Source: Trichobilharzia regenti (lineage: Eukaryota; Platyhelminthes; Trematoda; Strigeidida; Schistosomatidae). Taken from it: a stretch of DNA of 64,000 bases. The position numbers and the translations under genes were made by a program. The notes beneath the pieces are model-generated. The model made no database searches, was not told the origin of the DNA, and was given only the letters and a program-made list of their open reading frames with translations. The stretch spans positions 43,079,804 to 43,143,803 of the forward strand of contig OX235262.1 in assembly GCA_944472135.2 (NCBI GenBank), given 5' to 3'. Positions 44,789 to 56,448 of the stretch are shown here, piece by piece; position 1 is the first letter of the stretch; the number at the start of each line of letters is the position of its first letter.

Positions 44789-45830
44789 CTCACAGCACTC
44801 TATTGCTAAGGCTCCTGAGTTCGGATGGCTTCTGCAAAATGAGAATAAATAAAAAGTATAAACTAAAAAATAATGGAAAAAAAGAAATAGAAGTTGAAAA
44901 TTGCCTAGAGCCGAAGTTTAAATGCAAACTCCCGAATGAAAGTAAGTGGTATGAGTCCGCTACTTCAGAAGGACACCGAACTGTATACTTCAGAAAATCA
45001 GGTATTACTAGGCCCTCACTTTTCTTTTACATAGCTCACACACTCTGACTTTTGTGTTTAATTCCTTTTAAACCTCGTAAGTAGGTGAAATTATCACCTG
45101 TCTTTCACTTAAACTAATTGTTCACAGAAAAGACTGTAGAATATCGGGGAAATAATATTTCTTGAAAAAAAACAATAAAAAATGATGCACCCCACGCCTG
45201 TTATATATTTTGAATTATTAACACCTTTTATATACTTCTGCACCTGTCTGCCGGTTTTCTTTTGCCTTCTTCTCTTTTCAAAGATACTGCTTTCAACGAA
45301 GGTACTGATACAGCGCTGCTATTCTCTACTTATTCGTGATATTGCTAGCTCATCTGGTGAATAACGGGATCATCGGTATTATAAAATCTGCTGACAAGTT
45401 CAAAGTGGGTCTCATAAACAACTGGAAATGTCACAAATATGATGTACTTACAGGTAAATTTAAAGTTTAATAGACTTTAAAACTCTTTCTGAATGATTTA
45501 CTGACAATTATTGTTCATTCTGCATCTCTTATGTATTACGTCAGCACCTGTACAGAAATGCTACTTACCTTCCCAGCTAACGCAATCATTTATGATTCCC
45601 GCGTGAAATTGACAGGTATTTTTTTCAATCACAGATTAGATTTGACGCTATATCTATTTCCTTATTTGTACACTTCATTTTAAATGTTTCTCTCACATTT
45701 ACCAGTATTCAACTTATTTCTAAATTAACAGATCATATTATATATTCTATATGTTCTAATAAGTGTACATATGTTCATGCCTGTAAAAATGGCTGGTTTC
45801 TGTTACAGAAATAAAAATAATTGTTATTGA
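44789..45830 (+). mobile_element. 5'-truncated LINE insertion in L3 Gag
   Basis: 1042 bp flanked by TTCACAG duplications (44782-44788 and 45831-45837). The 3' end has ATGCCTGTAAAAATGGCTGG followed by AATAAAAATAATTG, the CR1-type tail. An 81-codon frame at 44803-45048 (VENCLEPKFKCKLP) matches nothing I recognise. Absent from the same Gag position in L2, L4 and L5. Confidence 0.7.
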
Positions 45831-46265
45831 TTCACAGTTCACCTTTCTATGCACTTCCTGCAAACGTGTAAAACACAACCGTGTTTGTCTAGGATCTTGT
45901 AACTTATCTGTTGAGGATGTACTACGAAACCTGTTACACTCACTAGGTCTATATGCATTATTAGACATCATGGAGCCTTCTCGATATCCACCTCTCTGAG
46001 GCCTATTCGTCATCAATGATTGCATTTTACTCTCAGACTACTCTATTCTAGGGGTGAGATTCAATATACTGGCAAACTTGCTCATAGATTGATTGACACT
46101 ATCTTTTACTAGTTTCAGGATATCATCAAACTTTGGCTCGATACCCTCATCCTCACCCACTTCCTTTGCAGTCGAGTAGGTAGGCGTCTTGCTATTACTT
46201 CTAGTATAAAACTCGAGTTGAGGTCACTCATGCAATTCATAGAAATCAAGGTTTCTCATAAGTCA

Positions 46266-47422
46266 TAAATAAATAAATAAATAAATTTATTCTCATGATG
46301 CAGTACATGAGGGACGCCAGTTTACAGGCATCATCAAATTGTTACAGAAATAGGACCATATTATTCAGTCACAATTTACAGTCAATAGCAAAATATGTTT
46401 AACATGTACACTGGAGATTATACATACACTTGATAAATGTTAATCCCAATAGTATAAAACATCCTTTTCACTTATGTACAATCGTTTCTGTGCATAGTTG
46501 GAAAAATCCGCTAGATTGTCAGTGAGTGCAACACATCAGGAAATACAGAAGTATTGTCTTCGCATTAACAAAAAAAACCAGGCCTTTGGTGGATGGGTTA
46601 TAAGTACCTGGGAGAAAAAAATAAAGCTTGAAGTCAGTTTTCATACATAATTTTGTTGTGTACAGAATTCTTGAATTATAGTTCATTGTTGTGTTATTTG
46701 GAAATCAGTGATTTGCTTATCTCATTTGATCTGCAATGTCATTGTTGGGAGAAAAATACATAAGCTTTGGACGCATCAATTAATGGATTTCTACTGCTTG
46801 TGGGTATTTAATTCTCATGAGGAGGGTTTTTGAATTTTAGTTGTTCCGACAGGATTTGTGGATATTAACTGCTCAGCAACATTACGGATATAAGTTCATC
46901 ACATTATCTTAGGAAAGTTGAGTTGTAGTTGGTGAGGTATATAAAATGCCCGACGAGGGTACATCTGTCCATGTGATGTTGTGGTGAGTTATATCTTCTT
47001 CATGTTGTCGGTTTATGTCCGTTTTATTCCACTTGTTGTGTTGGGTAGGAGTTTTACAAACGAAACTTCTTGTCTGTTTGAGGGTAAGTATCTTAATAGT
47101 TAATGTTTTATCTAAAATTATAAATATAGGCAAAAAACAACAGGTGTAGTATTTAAGATTATACATTAAATGGACCTATAATTTCGGAGGCTCTCAGATA
47201 GGAACTAGGACTACTATCGTTTGCAAACTCTTGTAGTTTGCCGTTAAGCACTTTTTTGAATGAGGCCAATGTACCTGCTTGACGCATTTACATTGGTAGT
47301 TTATTCCATATCTGTGCATACCTAATCAAGTAAAACTTTTGCCTGGTAGCTGTTTTACATTGTTCGATAGCTACTCTACCCCTAGTGTGTCTTAGTTTGT
47401 AGCCACTGTCATCTGAAAGTCG
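46266..47422 (-). mobile_element. CR1-D LINE 3' fragment inside L3 Gag
   Basis: Same fragment, same Gag position and same (TTTA)n tail as in L2 at 24149-25306, reversed with the element. Shared nested structure means L2 and L3 descend from one element that already carried it. Confidence 0.8.
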
Positions 47423-48050
47423 ATTATCTAAAAACTCAGTGAGTGCCTTGGAGTCATCTTGAAGTTGATTGCCGTTACCTTTGACAGATTCGTATACGTT
47501 CCTTACAATCATCGAAGGTCTTCCAAACCTTTGACGTAGTATGCTCATAGCCTCAGCGTATCCCTCATTAGGGGGCATGAGCTCACAGCACTGTATAGCT
47601 CTTGAAGCACCTCCAGTGCAATGTCTCATCAAATACATTAACTTCAATTCATCACTTGATAGAAAACCACTCAACATGATCTCAAACTCCTTTACAAATT
47701 GTAAATAATCAGCTGGGTTTCCATCAAAACACCGTGGTTCTAATTTAGGGAGTTTGATGTTCCTATTATCCCTGAACGGCGAAACAGTAACATCAACCAT
47801 GTCATGCTTAACATCAGACACATCGTTACAATTAACAGACAAGTCATCATGACTTACTTTCCTGTTTGTATCCAAGACACTCTGTCCCTTCTTTGACCCA
47901 GGCATTGTTGAACTTGACCCAATTCCAAAACAGTTCCAGATATTGCTTGTTCAAAGAGGACTTGACCAGAACCAGGAAAGATGAACGGTGACTGTCCAAA
48001 CTTTCACCAACTGTTTGAATCCGCCAGTATCTGTTTCTACCATCAGAAAC

Positions 48051-48211
48051 TGTCAGCCACGTCTCGTAAACCGTTAATGCCCAGCTGTTGCTACGCTCGG
48101 GCTCACGCTGTTCCTTGAAGTTTTTTCAGCAACGCTTAGTAATAACGGACGAAAAAACCAAAAGACCGATCTGCCGAATGAGAATTCTTTATTGTAACAC
48201 CAACATATAAA
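48051..48211 (-). repeat. L3 5' LTR, truncated
   Basis: Begins TGTCAGCCACGTCTCG and runs as far as CAACATATAAAAA, about the U5 end and part of R. It then joins plus-strand Gag of L4. Preceding sequence (rc GTTTCTGATGGT at 48039-48050) is the L2-type primer site. Confidence 0.75.
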
Positions 48212-48222
48212 AAATATCTGTC

Positions 48223-50148
48223 TTGGATACAAACAGGAAAGTAAGTCATGGTGACTTGTCTGTTAATTGTAACGATGTGTCTGATGTTAAGCATGACATG
48301 GTTGATGTTACTGTTTCGCCGTTCAGGGATAATAGGAACATCAAACTCCCTAAATTAGAACCACGGTGTTTTGATGGAAACCCAGCTGATTATTTACAAT
48401 TTGTAAAGGAGTTTGAGATCATGTTGAGTGGTTTTCTATCAAGTGATGAATTGAAGTTAATGTATTTGATGAGATATTGCACTGGAGGCGCTTCAAGAGC
48501 TATACAGTGCTGTAAGTTTATGAAGCCAAAAGAGGGCTACTACGAGGCTATGAGCATATTACGTCAAAGGTTTGGAAGACCTTCGATGATTGCAGGGAAA
48601 TTATTCGAGGCAGTTGAGGGTAATGGTGGTCAATTACAGGATGACTCCCAGGCACTCACTGAGTTTTTAGATAATTTGCTAATTTACAAGAATGGAATGA
48701 TTTCAATGAATCGCATGAGTGACCTCAACTCGAGTTTTATACTAGAAGTAATAGCAAGACGCCTACCTACTCGACTGCAAAGGAAGTGGGTGAAGATAAG
48801 CTCCCGTATGGAGGATGAGGGTATCGAGCCAAAGTTTGATGATATCCTGAAACTAGTAAAAGATAGTGTCAATCAATCTATGAGCAAGTTTGCCAGTATA
48901 TTGAATCTCACCCCTAGAATAGAGCAGTCTGAGGGAGAAACGCAATCATTGATGACGAATAGGCCTCAGAGAGGTGGATATCGAGAAGGCTCCATGATGT
49001 CTAATAATGCATATAGAACTAGTGAGTGTAACAGGTTTCGTAGTACATCCTCAACAGATAAGTTACAAGATGCAAGACAAGCACGGTTGTGTTTTACACG
49101 TTTGCAAGAGGTGCATACAGAAGTGAACTGTGAACCAGTGAGCAAGTTCAGTGATAAGCTAAATGTAAACTCCAGGCCTGACTCCGAATTGTGTGACGAT
49201 ATCGGTGTTGTGAAGAAGTCTGTAGTTGCAACTGGTAAGCCATTGCTGAATAGAGTGTCACAGAATAGAGTTGCTGCTTCAGAGTGGAGTTCTGTCTCCA
49301 AAAGTTTACAAAGTATAACTAGTCGGAGTGAAGATATAAAACCTTTAATGATTTGTGAGGAGGAACCAAAATTGTCTACTTCTGTTATTAAGGAGTTTGA
49401 AAATGATGAACTTGACGGTAAATTGAATATTTGTGATAATGATCATGATAGTGCAGATTTGTCATTGGTTGATCATGATGAAATGGAGGGAATGCCTACT
49501 ACTGCTAAGTTAAATAAAGGTTCCGTAGAACTTGAACGTGAAGTAGAGTTAAAGGCAGATGCAGTTGCAGAAGGCATGCGTACTTGTCAAACCGTCAGTG
49601 TGATTGATCAACATGTAGTCCACCTATCATCAGATGATAGTGCTAAACCCGAACTAGTAGTGAAAGACAGCAGTGGTGGTAATCTTGCAGTTGGACAACT
49701 ATCTGAGAGCCGAACAAGAACAGCTTCTGATCCACCACTAACTTCATCAACTGGTATCAATCAGTCGCCGTTGGTGTTGTCATCCACAATGAAACAGTCG
49801 CCAATCAACTCAAGTATGTTCAGCAATGACAATGATAGTACTGGTGCATTTGAAAAGACGAAAGATATTGCTCAGTTAAGAGAGGATAAGCCAAGTGTAA
49901 ACGAGAGAGCAATTGTTAAATTGACGTGCACGAATAAAGGCATTTCTAGTTTCAAGTTACTATTTGAATGTTATTATCTTTGGTGTAAATTACTCTGTTT
50001 CTACACTTGGTTGATGAGATATGTCGTGTGTTTGTTCGTCATCTATATTCTACGATACAATGACATGGGCGTGTTTCCGTTCAGATTTGAGGATATAGCT
50101 GATAGAAGGAAATCAGCAAATGAACTCTGCGACGATTTTCCAACCTAG
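48223..50148 (+). CDS. Gag-like protein of L4, open but without its native ATG
   Basis: 641 open codons; the first is TTG (Leu in MPGSKKGQSVLDTNRK of other copies), so the native start is missing; the first in-frame ATG comes about 25 codons later. Order: DUF1759-type BEL/Pao Gag (about 35-190; LPKLEPRCFDGNPADYLQF, LRQRFGRPSMI, RLPTRLQRKWVKI), a CCHC-like knuckle LCFTRLQEVHTEVNCE with Arg for the second Cys, an acidic Ser-rich linker (290-560), a hydrophobic aromatic stretch (about 580-620; LWCKLLCFYTWLMRYVVCLF) and the end ANELCDDFPT. No protease, RT or integrase motif follows. Confidence 0.82.
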   Translation: MDTNRKVSHGDLSVNCNDVSDVKHDMVDVTVSPFRDNRNIKLPKLEPRCFDGNPADYLQFVKEFEIMLSGFLSSDELKLMYLMRYCTGGASRAIQCCKFMKPKEGYYEAMSILRQRFGRPSMIAGKLFEAVEGNGGQLQDDSQALTEFLDNLLIYKNGMISMNRMSDLNSSFILEVIARRLPTRLQRKWVKISSRMEDEGIEPKFDDILKLVKDSVNQSMSKFASILNLTPRIEQSEGETQSLMTNRPQRGGYREGSMMSNNAYRTSECNRFRSTSSTDKLQDARQARLCFTRLQEVHTEVNCEPVSKFSDKLNVNSRPDSELCDDIGVVKKSVVATGKPLLNRVSQNRVAASEWSSVSKSLQSITSRSEDIKPLMICEEEPKLSTSVIKEFENDELDGKLNICDNDHDSADLSLVDHDEMEGMPTTAKLNKGSVELEREVELKADAVAEGMRTCQTVSVIDQHVVHLSSDDSAKPELVVKDSSGGNLAVGQLSESRTRTASDPPLTSSTGINQSPLVLSSTMKQSPINSSMFSNDNDSTGAFEKTKDIAQLREDKPSVNERAIVKLTCTNKGISSFKLLFECYYLWCKLLCFYTWLMRYVVCLFVIYILRYNDMGVFPFRFEDIADRRKSANELCDDFPT

Positions 50149-50161
50149 GGCGTCAACCTGA

Positions 50162-50588
50162 GAAGGGTTGTAGGCGTACTGCTGTAAGTCCTACAATTCT
50201 TCATAGGGTAGCGCATCAATGAGCAGTGCAATGTGCTTGGTGTGTGATTTTGTACATATGTTCATGTTGTATATACTGAATTGATATCATCTGTCATCTA
50301 GCTGTTGGCGATTCTGTTTGTGTCCGGACGACTTGCACCTGGATCATCAACCTGAGAAGGAATGTAGGCGTATTGCTGTAAGTCCTACAGTTCTTCAAGG
50401 GTAGTTTGTCGTGTCAGAATCCACAACATTTGATGTAGTGATTGTACATATGTTTGTGTTAAATAGTTGTGTGAGTTCCAATTATCGCAATTGTTGGTTA
50501 ATCTTGTTTGTGTCTGGACATTCCACAACTTACAATCGTCAACCTGTGAAGGGTTGCAGGCGTACTGGTGTAATTCCTGCAATTCTTC
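50162..50588 (+). repeat. L4 3' UTR hairpin triplet
   Basis: Units 50162-50202, 50356-50396 and 50548-50588, 194 and 192 nt apart. Each has a 13-bp stem and a 15-nt loop. Unit 1: GAAGGGTTGTAGG / CCTACAATTCTTC. Unit 3: GAAGGGTTGCAGG / CCTGCAATTCTTC. The T-A pair has become C-G, a compensatory change. Loops share a TACTG(C/G)TGTA core. Confidence 0.75.
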
Positions 50589-51298
50589 CAAGGAATTCCA
50601 TCAAGACATGATCCGCGAGTTTGTGTGTACTGTTTGTTTATATGTGTGGTGTGTCATATCAATTGGTGTTTTTTGGATTCATTGTGTTGACTCGTTGTTT
50701 TCGTATCTCGTTTTCAATGCATAATTTTGTTAAAATTTTCGTCGTGATTACTTCTGAAGTTGTTTCGAGTCTTCTACATCCATGAATGAATTGGTTGATG
50801 TTAGAGACAGCAGATGGGTCGTATACGCCGGGTAGGCTAGGCTATTGCTGAGAATGAAATGCACACGGAGATAATTGTTAGCTGCGGTCCGACACGCCGA
50901 GGAGAAAGAAAGAAGACGACTGAGGCTTGCATGCGTTTTCCCTACTAGAACTGAGGCAAAATTAGTGACAAGCGATTGCAGTGGTAATTGGTAGTGAGTA
51001 GATAAGAGGATGTGCGTAGAGTATCATGAGTTGGTGCTATGGTCACGTTGCATTCTGCCAGAGTCATTCTAGCAAGTGGCGATTGTGTTGCAAGATGTGA
51101 AGAGGAGGTCTCTATCTGGAGGCGCAGGTCGTCAGCGATGTGTGAGATTGTGCTGTGGGTATGCTTGTGGTGTGTTGGCTTTTCTGTTTGTTTTCCATTT
51201 CAGCTCTGTCCGTGTGACCCAGGTTCTCGCAATGGCATCCAAGTCAACGTGTATTGGTCGTGAAGAAAAAAGGGATGGATCCCTGTTTTGCCGGGGAG

Positions 51299-51656
51299 TG
51301 TCAATGGAGTTGAAGATTGAACGATCAATTCTTGGTTGTTTGCTCAAAATGAATTTCCCAATTTTTCGCGGAGGCATCAATACGACAGTCATCGTCTCAT
51401 CGGTCGCTGTTCAGAAAGAAGAGTGAAACATCGTCAGAAGTAATACTATGATTTATTATTGTAATATTTGTTTTCAGACCTTAGTTCGCCTATTCTTTTT
51501 ATATGTTGGTGTAACAATAAAGAAATATCAAGCGGCAGATCGGTGTTTTGGTTTTTTCGTCCGTTATAACTAAGCGTTTCTGAAGTCTTCAAGGAACAGC
51601 GTGGGCGCGAGCGTAGCGAGAGCTGGGCATTAACGGTTTATGAGACGTGATTGACA
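51299..51656 (+). repeat. L4 3' LTR
   Basis: 358 bp, TGTCAATGG...GATTGACA. It contains the CATCGTCAGAA segment and an AATAAA in the usual position. Close to L5 and L6 LTRs. Confidence 0.9.
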
Positions 51657-51866
51657 ACAGGCGTTATGTGATGAGAAATCCGTTAGGTATGTCACGATAA
51701 ACATACTGTGGCACTCTAACAAATAGTCCCATCAGTTTTTGTATTCCTTCCCTCGTTGCTATTTCACTGTTGTTCTAATCTTCTATCACACATCAATTTT
51801 ATATATTATATCCCGTGGTGCATTGTTTGAAATGTAAACTCTACGCTGTTTTTTATTATTATTCTC
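51657..51866 (+). mobile_element. LINE-E 3' UTR fragment
   Basis: Matches 17403-17600 (CGTTATGTGATGAGAAATCC and following) at well over 90% by eye. Cut on the right by the start of CR1-A copy 2 within a short ATT-rich run. Confidence 0.8.
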
Positions 51867-51955
51867 TCTGGAGGTACGCTCGAAATTGGTGACATTTTTG
51901 CACGTGTTTGCTCTGAAATTTATTTACTGCTTATTGTCTTATAATTCTTGAAATT

Positions 51956-53440
51956 ATGGTCCAAATCTCTGAAAAACGTGTTCGTAGAAACACTGTTGTT
52001 TTAGATAATGGCTCAAATTCAGTTATAACTGCATTACCGCCTGGTAATACAGTATCAACTACTAGCTCTCAAAATGATTTGAGTGCAGATCTCACTCCTG
52101 TGATACAGGTGAAAGATGTTCTGTTAGAGAAATCTGAGTTCTGTAAACTAAACCTCCTTATGAAAGATATGCAGAGGCAAGTAAGTGAAATTCAGAAAAT
52201 ATTAGATCAGTTTGATAGTATGTCACTGCCAATCTCAAATACCACGGAGAGCCGTTCTGATATTGGCCAGGTTAAGTGTTTACTGGATGTAACTCAAAAC
52301 AAGCTTTCGGATTTAGACCCAATAGCCTGTCTGTTAACACAACATCCTAAAATATCTCAAGACAACCTAAATAAAGCTGAAAATCTGATTGACTGCTTGG
52401 CTACGGAGGTGATGAAGCGTATAACCTCTTCTCACCAAGCTATAGTTTACAACGTCCCAGATTCTCTGCCCCTGAAAACTGTAAGACACAAAATCCTGAT
52501 TTGTTGCGGCATGGCTAGTGTTCCATGTGAATGCAAACGACTTCGTAAAAAGTCTAACCAGGCTAATTGCCCAATCATTTTTAAATTCAGTAATTCCCTT
52601 GATGCTAGTAAGTTTACTAAATGTCAGGATCACTTAAGACTGAATAGCAGTTATAAGTCTATAACCGTAGCTCAGGATAAAACACCGTGTCAGCGCAGAA
52701 TAATGCGTAGTAATAACCTGGTCACCTCCTCTAGCTTTGATTTACCAAAAAAGGATCGTGCACAGCAACAGACACCTAGTGCTGAAACTAGCATTCAGCA
52801 AACTACACAACAACCACGCTTGCCAATGGAACTAGGAACTGATTTAGATACCAGTACCCCTGTAAATAAAGCCTCATCGAAAGATGTTAAAATGACTAGA
52901 ACTTCTGCAAGTTGTTCTAAGAAATTTCCCCCCAAACGTAGTAACCTCACCACGATGAACAAATTTCGCAGGGTTGAGACTAATGATGGGGAAGAATACT
53001 TTGTATTCAATAAGCCTGCTGAGAGTAAGAATGCCAACAAACCATCACTTGTTACGAAAAACTCCTCTCGAAACATAAGTATATCTGGAGGTGTTCCGCA
53101 TGCTCCACCTTATAGAAAGTCAGGCTCCAAGACTCCTAAAGTCTTGCAGCCAAAGCACCTTCCTTCACAATTCCCTTTAAGTTATAAAAACAACCCGAAG
53201 GTGTGTACCGGTATGACGAATAGCAGTTGGATGGGTAGACCTTTTGATGCTATGCCTTTTAACCGTCAACCTAGGCCCAACCTGTACTACCCTTATATCC
53301 AGGAACACATGGTAAATTTTCCAGGTGTCCCGAATCACTGGTACGACCCATGGCACCTAGGACCACCTCATTGCACACAAACCCGATGTACAGACACCCA
53401 GTCCGACCTCCTTTTCATTCATAAATTCTTGCGGTGCTGA
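51956..53440 (+). CDS. CR1-A ORF1 protein, copy 2
   Basis: 494 codons, almost identical to copy 1 for its first 470 residues. Near 53373 a small length difference (copy 1 CATTGCAGTATAAACC, copy 2 CATTGCACACAAACC) changes the frame, so the last 20 or so residues differ and the stop is later. The RRM-like AIVYNVP block and basic C-terminal half are kept. Confidence 0.8.
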   Translation: MVQISEKRVRRNTVVLDNGSNSVITALPPGNTVSTTSSQNDLSADLTPVIQVKDVLLEKSEFCKLNLLMKDMQRQVSEIQKILDQFDSMSLPISNTTESRSDIGQVKCLLDVTQNKLSDLDPIACLLTQHPKISQDNLNKAENLIDCLATEVMKRITSSHQAIVYNVPDSLPLKTVRHKILICCGMASVPCECKRLRKKSNQANCPIIFKFSNSLDASKFTKCQDHLRLNSSYKSITVAQDKTPCQRRIMRSNNLVTSSSFDLPKKDRAQQQTPSAETSIQQTTQQPRLPMELGTDLDTSTPVNKASSKDVKMTRTSASCSKKFPPKRSNLTTMNKFRRVETNDGEEYFVFNKPAESKNANKPSLVTKNSSRNISISGGVPHAPPYRKSGSKTPKVLQPKHLPSQFPLSYKNNPKVCTGMTNSSWMGRPFDAMPFNRQPRPNLYYPYIQEHMVNFPGVPNHWYDPWHLGPPHCTQTRCTDTQSDLLFIHKFLRC

Positions 53441-55380
53441 CGCACAAATAGATTTAGGTTATGGTGACATTTTAAGCCAGTTTGTAGTATCCCGTGACTT
53501 ATTCACGATATTGCTAATTAATGCACGTTCCTTAATCAATAAGATATCTGAACTAAGGACATTATTATTAGTCGCCAAGCCTACTGTAGCTCTGATTACT
53601 GAGTCATGGTGCTCATCCTCTGTACTTGATGTGCATATAGGTATCGATGATTACACTGTACACCGTGCAAACAGAGATTGCAAGCGTGGTGGAGGATGTC
53701 TCATATATATACATAACTCATTTGTAGTCAGTAAGGTGGAAGATGAAACAATGAATAATGTACCTGACTCACTCTGGGTTGTCTTACATGGAGATAAGTA
53801 CAAACTTCTCATAGGCTGTGTTTATCGAGCACCAAGCGCAACAAAAGAAACTGATGCGTTATTAGCTAAATCGTTTGCACATGCATCCTCGTTTAGTGCT
53901 AATTACAAAATAATTGCAGGGGACTTCAATCTTCCAGAAGTCAATTGGCTAACTAGTTCCGGCCCCCAACGCTTCGACGAATTACTTGCCACTATCGACT
54001 GTTATGGATGGCAACAACACGTCCAGACACCTACTCGTGGTGACAACATGTTGGACCTTGTTTTTTGTCATGACACAATCCCAGTATCCACTATGTTGGT
54101 AATAGATTTTCCAGTAGTGACCATAGAATGGTACTCTGCTCTCTGCCTTTCTCACCACTAAATACAGGAAACAAACAAGACTCAGGAAGCACAATATGTC
54201 GTAGTTACAAATATACAGACTGGGGATTAGTCCAAGAACTTATTCGACTCTGTCAATGGGATGACTATTTTACCACTGACTCCCTGGAGGCCTTAGTAAC
54301 CCTGTTTTACAGGAATGTTACCCTTTGTCTAGATACAGTTGCTCCAAAGAAAATAGTGAAATTAAGTAGACACCGAACTGAATATATTCCAAGGGCACAC
54401 CGTAATAAGTTAAGGAAGCTGAAGAAACAGTACTATTCCACTAAGGATATATCACTACTGCTCTCAATCCACGAGTCTCTTGAATCTATCAAGCGCCTAC
54501 GCTCTCAAAAGGACCTCGACGAAGAGTTAACGGCACTTGAAAGTACCTCCAAAGTTTATAACTTAACGGCACTTCTTAAAAAACGAATGCAGTCGGCGAG
54601 GGAAATCCCATACTTACTTCACGACAAAGTAATCTACAATGAACCTGCCACTATCTGTGAACTTTTCAGTGATTGGTTTGCAAACTTTAGTTTAGAAACA
54701 CATATGCCTGGTGAAACCTCCCCCCTTACTAGCTCTTCCCTTGAAAGCATTGTGTTCACTAATCAGTTAATAGTACAAGCAATTAAAAGCCTTAAACCTT
54801 CCACTAGTACGGGACCGGATGGCCTCGCTTCGATAATTTTCAAAAACAGTGGGTGTGATATACCCTGTTACTTCTTAAATTCTTCTCAATATCTATGGAC
54901 ACTGGCACTTACCCTAGTGAGTGGAAAACTAGCTTCATAATTCCACATTACAAATCTGGTGATAAGGCAAACGTCCGCAATTACAGACCCATAAATATAA
55001 CCCCAGTTATCTCACGAATCATGGAGAAAGTTGTAAAAGATCAATTGTCAGACTACCTAATTAGGGAAGATCTTGTTACAAGGTCTCAACACGGATTTCT
55101 CAAAAATAGATCCTGCGTTACTTGCCACTTCGACTTTTTCAACTGCATCACTAGTAGTCGCGAAGCACGTAAGCTAGTCGTTGTTCTCTACTTCGATATA
55201 TCTAGGGCATTTGACATGGTATCTCACAGTATTCTCTTTGAGAAGCTGTACTCTTGTGGAATTCGCAACCCATTACTGAACTGGTTAAAATCATTTCTAA
55301 GCAACAGGGTACAAATAACCCAAGTTGCATCTGTATTGTCTCATCCTAGGCAGATCTTAAGTGCGGTTGTGCAAGGTAGT

Positions 55381-55738
55381 TGTCAATCACGGCTCATAAA
55401 CCGTTAATGCCCAGCTCTCGCTACGCTCGCGCCCACGCTGTTCCTTGAAGACTTCAGAAACGCTTAATTATAACGGACGAAAAAACCAAAACACCGATCT
55501 GCCGCCTGATATTTCTTTATTGTTACACCAACATATAAAAAGAATAGGCGAACTAAGGTCTGAAAACAAATATTACAATAATAAATCATAGTATTACTTC
55601 TGACGATGTTTCACTCTTCTTTCTGAACAGCGACCGATGAGACGATGACTGTCGTATTGATGCCTCCGCGAAAGCTGGGGAAGTTGGTTTTAAGCAAACA
55701 ACCGAGAATTGATCGTTCAATCTTCAACTCCATTGACA
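55381..55738 (-). repeat. L5 3' LTR
   Basis: On the minus strand TGTCAATGG...GATTGACA, preceded there by the purine run CCGGGGAG. One of two LTRs of L5. Confidence 0.92.
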
Positions 55739-56448
55739 CTCCCCGGCAAAACAGGGATCCATCCCTTTTTTCCATCACGACCAATACACGTTGACTTGGA
55801 TGCCATTGCGAGAACCTGGGTCACACGGACAGAGCTGAAATGGAAAACAAACAGAAAAGCCAACACACCACAAGCATACCCACAGCACAATCTCACACAT
55901 CGCTGACGACCTGCGCCTCCAGATAGAGACCTCCTCTTCACATCTTGCAACACAATCGCCACTTGCTAGAATGACTCTGGCAGAATGCAACGTGACCATA
56001 GCACCAACTCATGATACTCTACGCACATCCTCTTATCTACTCACTACCAATTACCACTGCAATCGCTTGTCACTCATTCTGCCTCAGTTCTAGTAGCGGT
56101 GACGTATGCGAGCCTCAGTCGTCTTCTTTCTTTCTCCTCGGCGTGTCGGACCGCAGCTAACAATTATCTCCGTGTGCATTTCATTCTCAGCAATAGCCTA
56201 GCCTACCCGGCGTATACGACCCATCTGCTGTCTCTAACATCAACCAATTCATTCATGGATGTAGAAGACTCGAAACAACTTCAGAAGTAATCACGACGAA
56301 AATTTAACAAAATTACGCAATAACAACAAGATACGAAAACAACGAGTCAACACAATGAATCCAAAATACACCAATTGATATGACACACCACACGTATATA
56401 CATATAGTACAAACAACCTCGCCGATCATGTCTTGGTGGAATTCCTTG

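Larger units (their letters stand above)
44194..47905 (-). pseudogene. Gag-like ORF of L3, fragments
   Basis: The N-terminal part 47905-47423 starts MPGSKKGQSVLDTNRK and is open through the DUF1759 block to LTEFLDN, where CR1-D intervenes. The middle part is at 46230-45831, and the acidic linker at 44788-44194 (open, ending GRQISES). The last codons before the break run into antisense LTR. The hydrophobic tail is lost. Confidence 0.8.
44146..48211 (-). mobile_element. LTR element L3, reversed and rearranged
   Basis: The left end is a 48-bp plus-oriented LTR start (TGTCAATGTAG...TTTGCTC) joined to reversed Gag at a short TTGTTTG homology (about 44193). Reversed Gag is interrupted by a LINE tail insertion (44789-45830) and CR1-D (46266-47422). 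Then come the reversed leader and a reversed partial LTR (48051-48211). Gag C-terminus, 3' UTR and 3' LTR are missing. Confidence 0.75.
48216..51656 (+). mobile_element. LTR element L4, 5' LTR and leader missing
   Basis: Head-to-head with L3. Enters within Gag a few codons after the normal start, then full Gag, 3' UTR with three hairpins, PPT-like CCGGGGAG and an intact 3' LTR (51299-51656). The base after the LTR begins LINE-E sequence. Left (GCTGC) and right (ACAGG) flanks of the L3-L4 compound do not match, so it is not a simple insertion. Confidence 0.8.

Noticed and set aside
44803..45048. 81-codon ORF as a host gene
   Set aside because: It lies in a LINE-tail insertion, has no splice sites and no recognisable domain.
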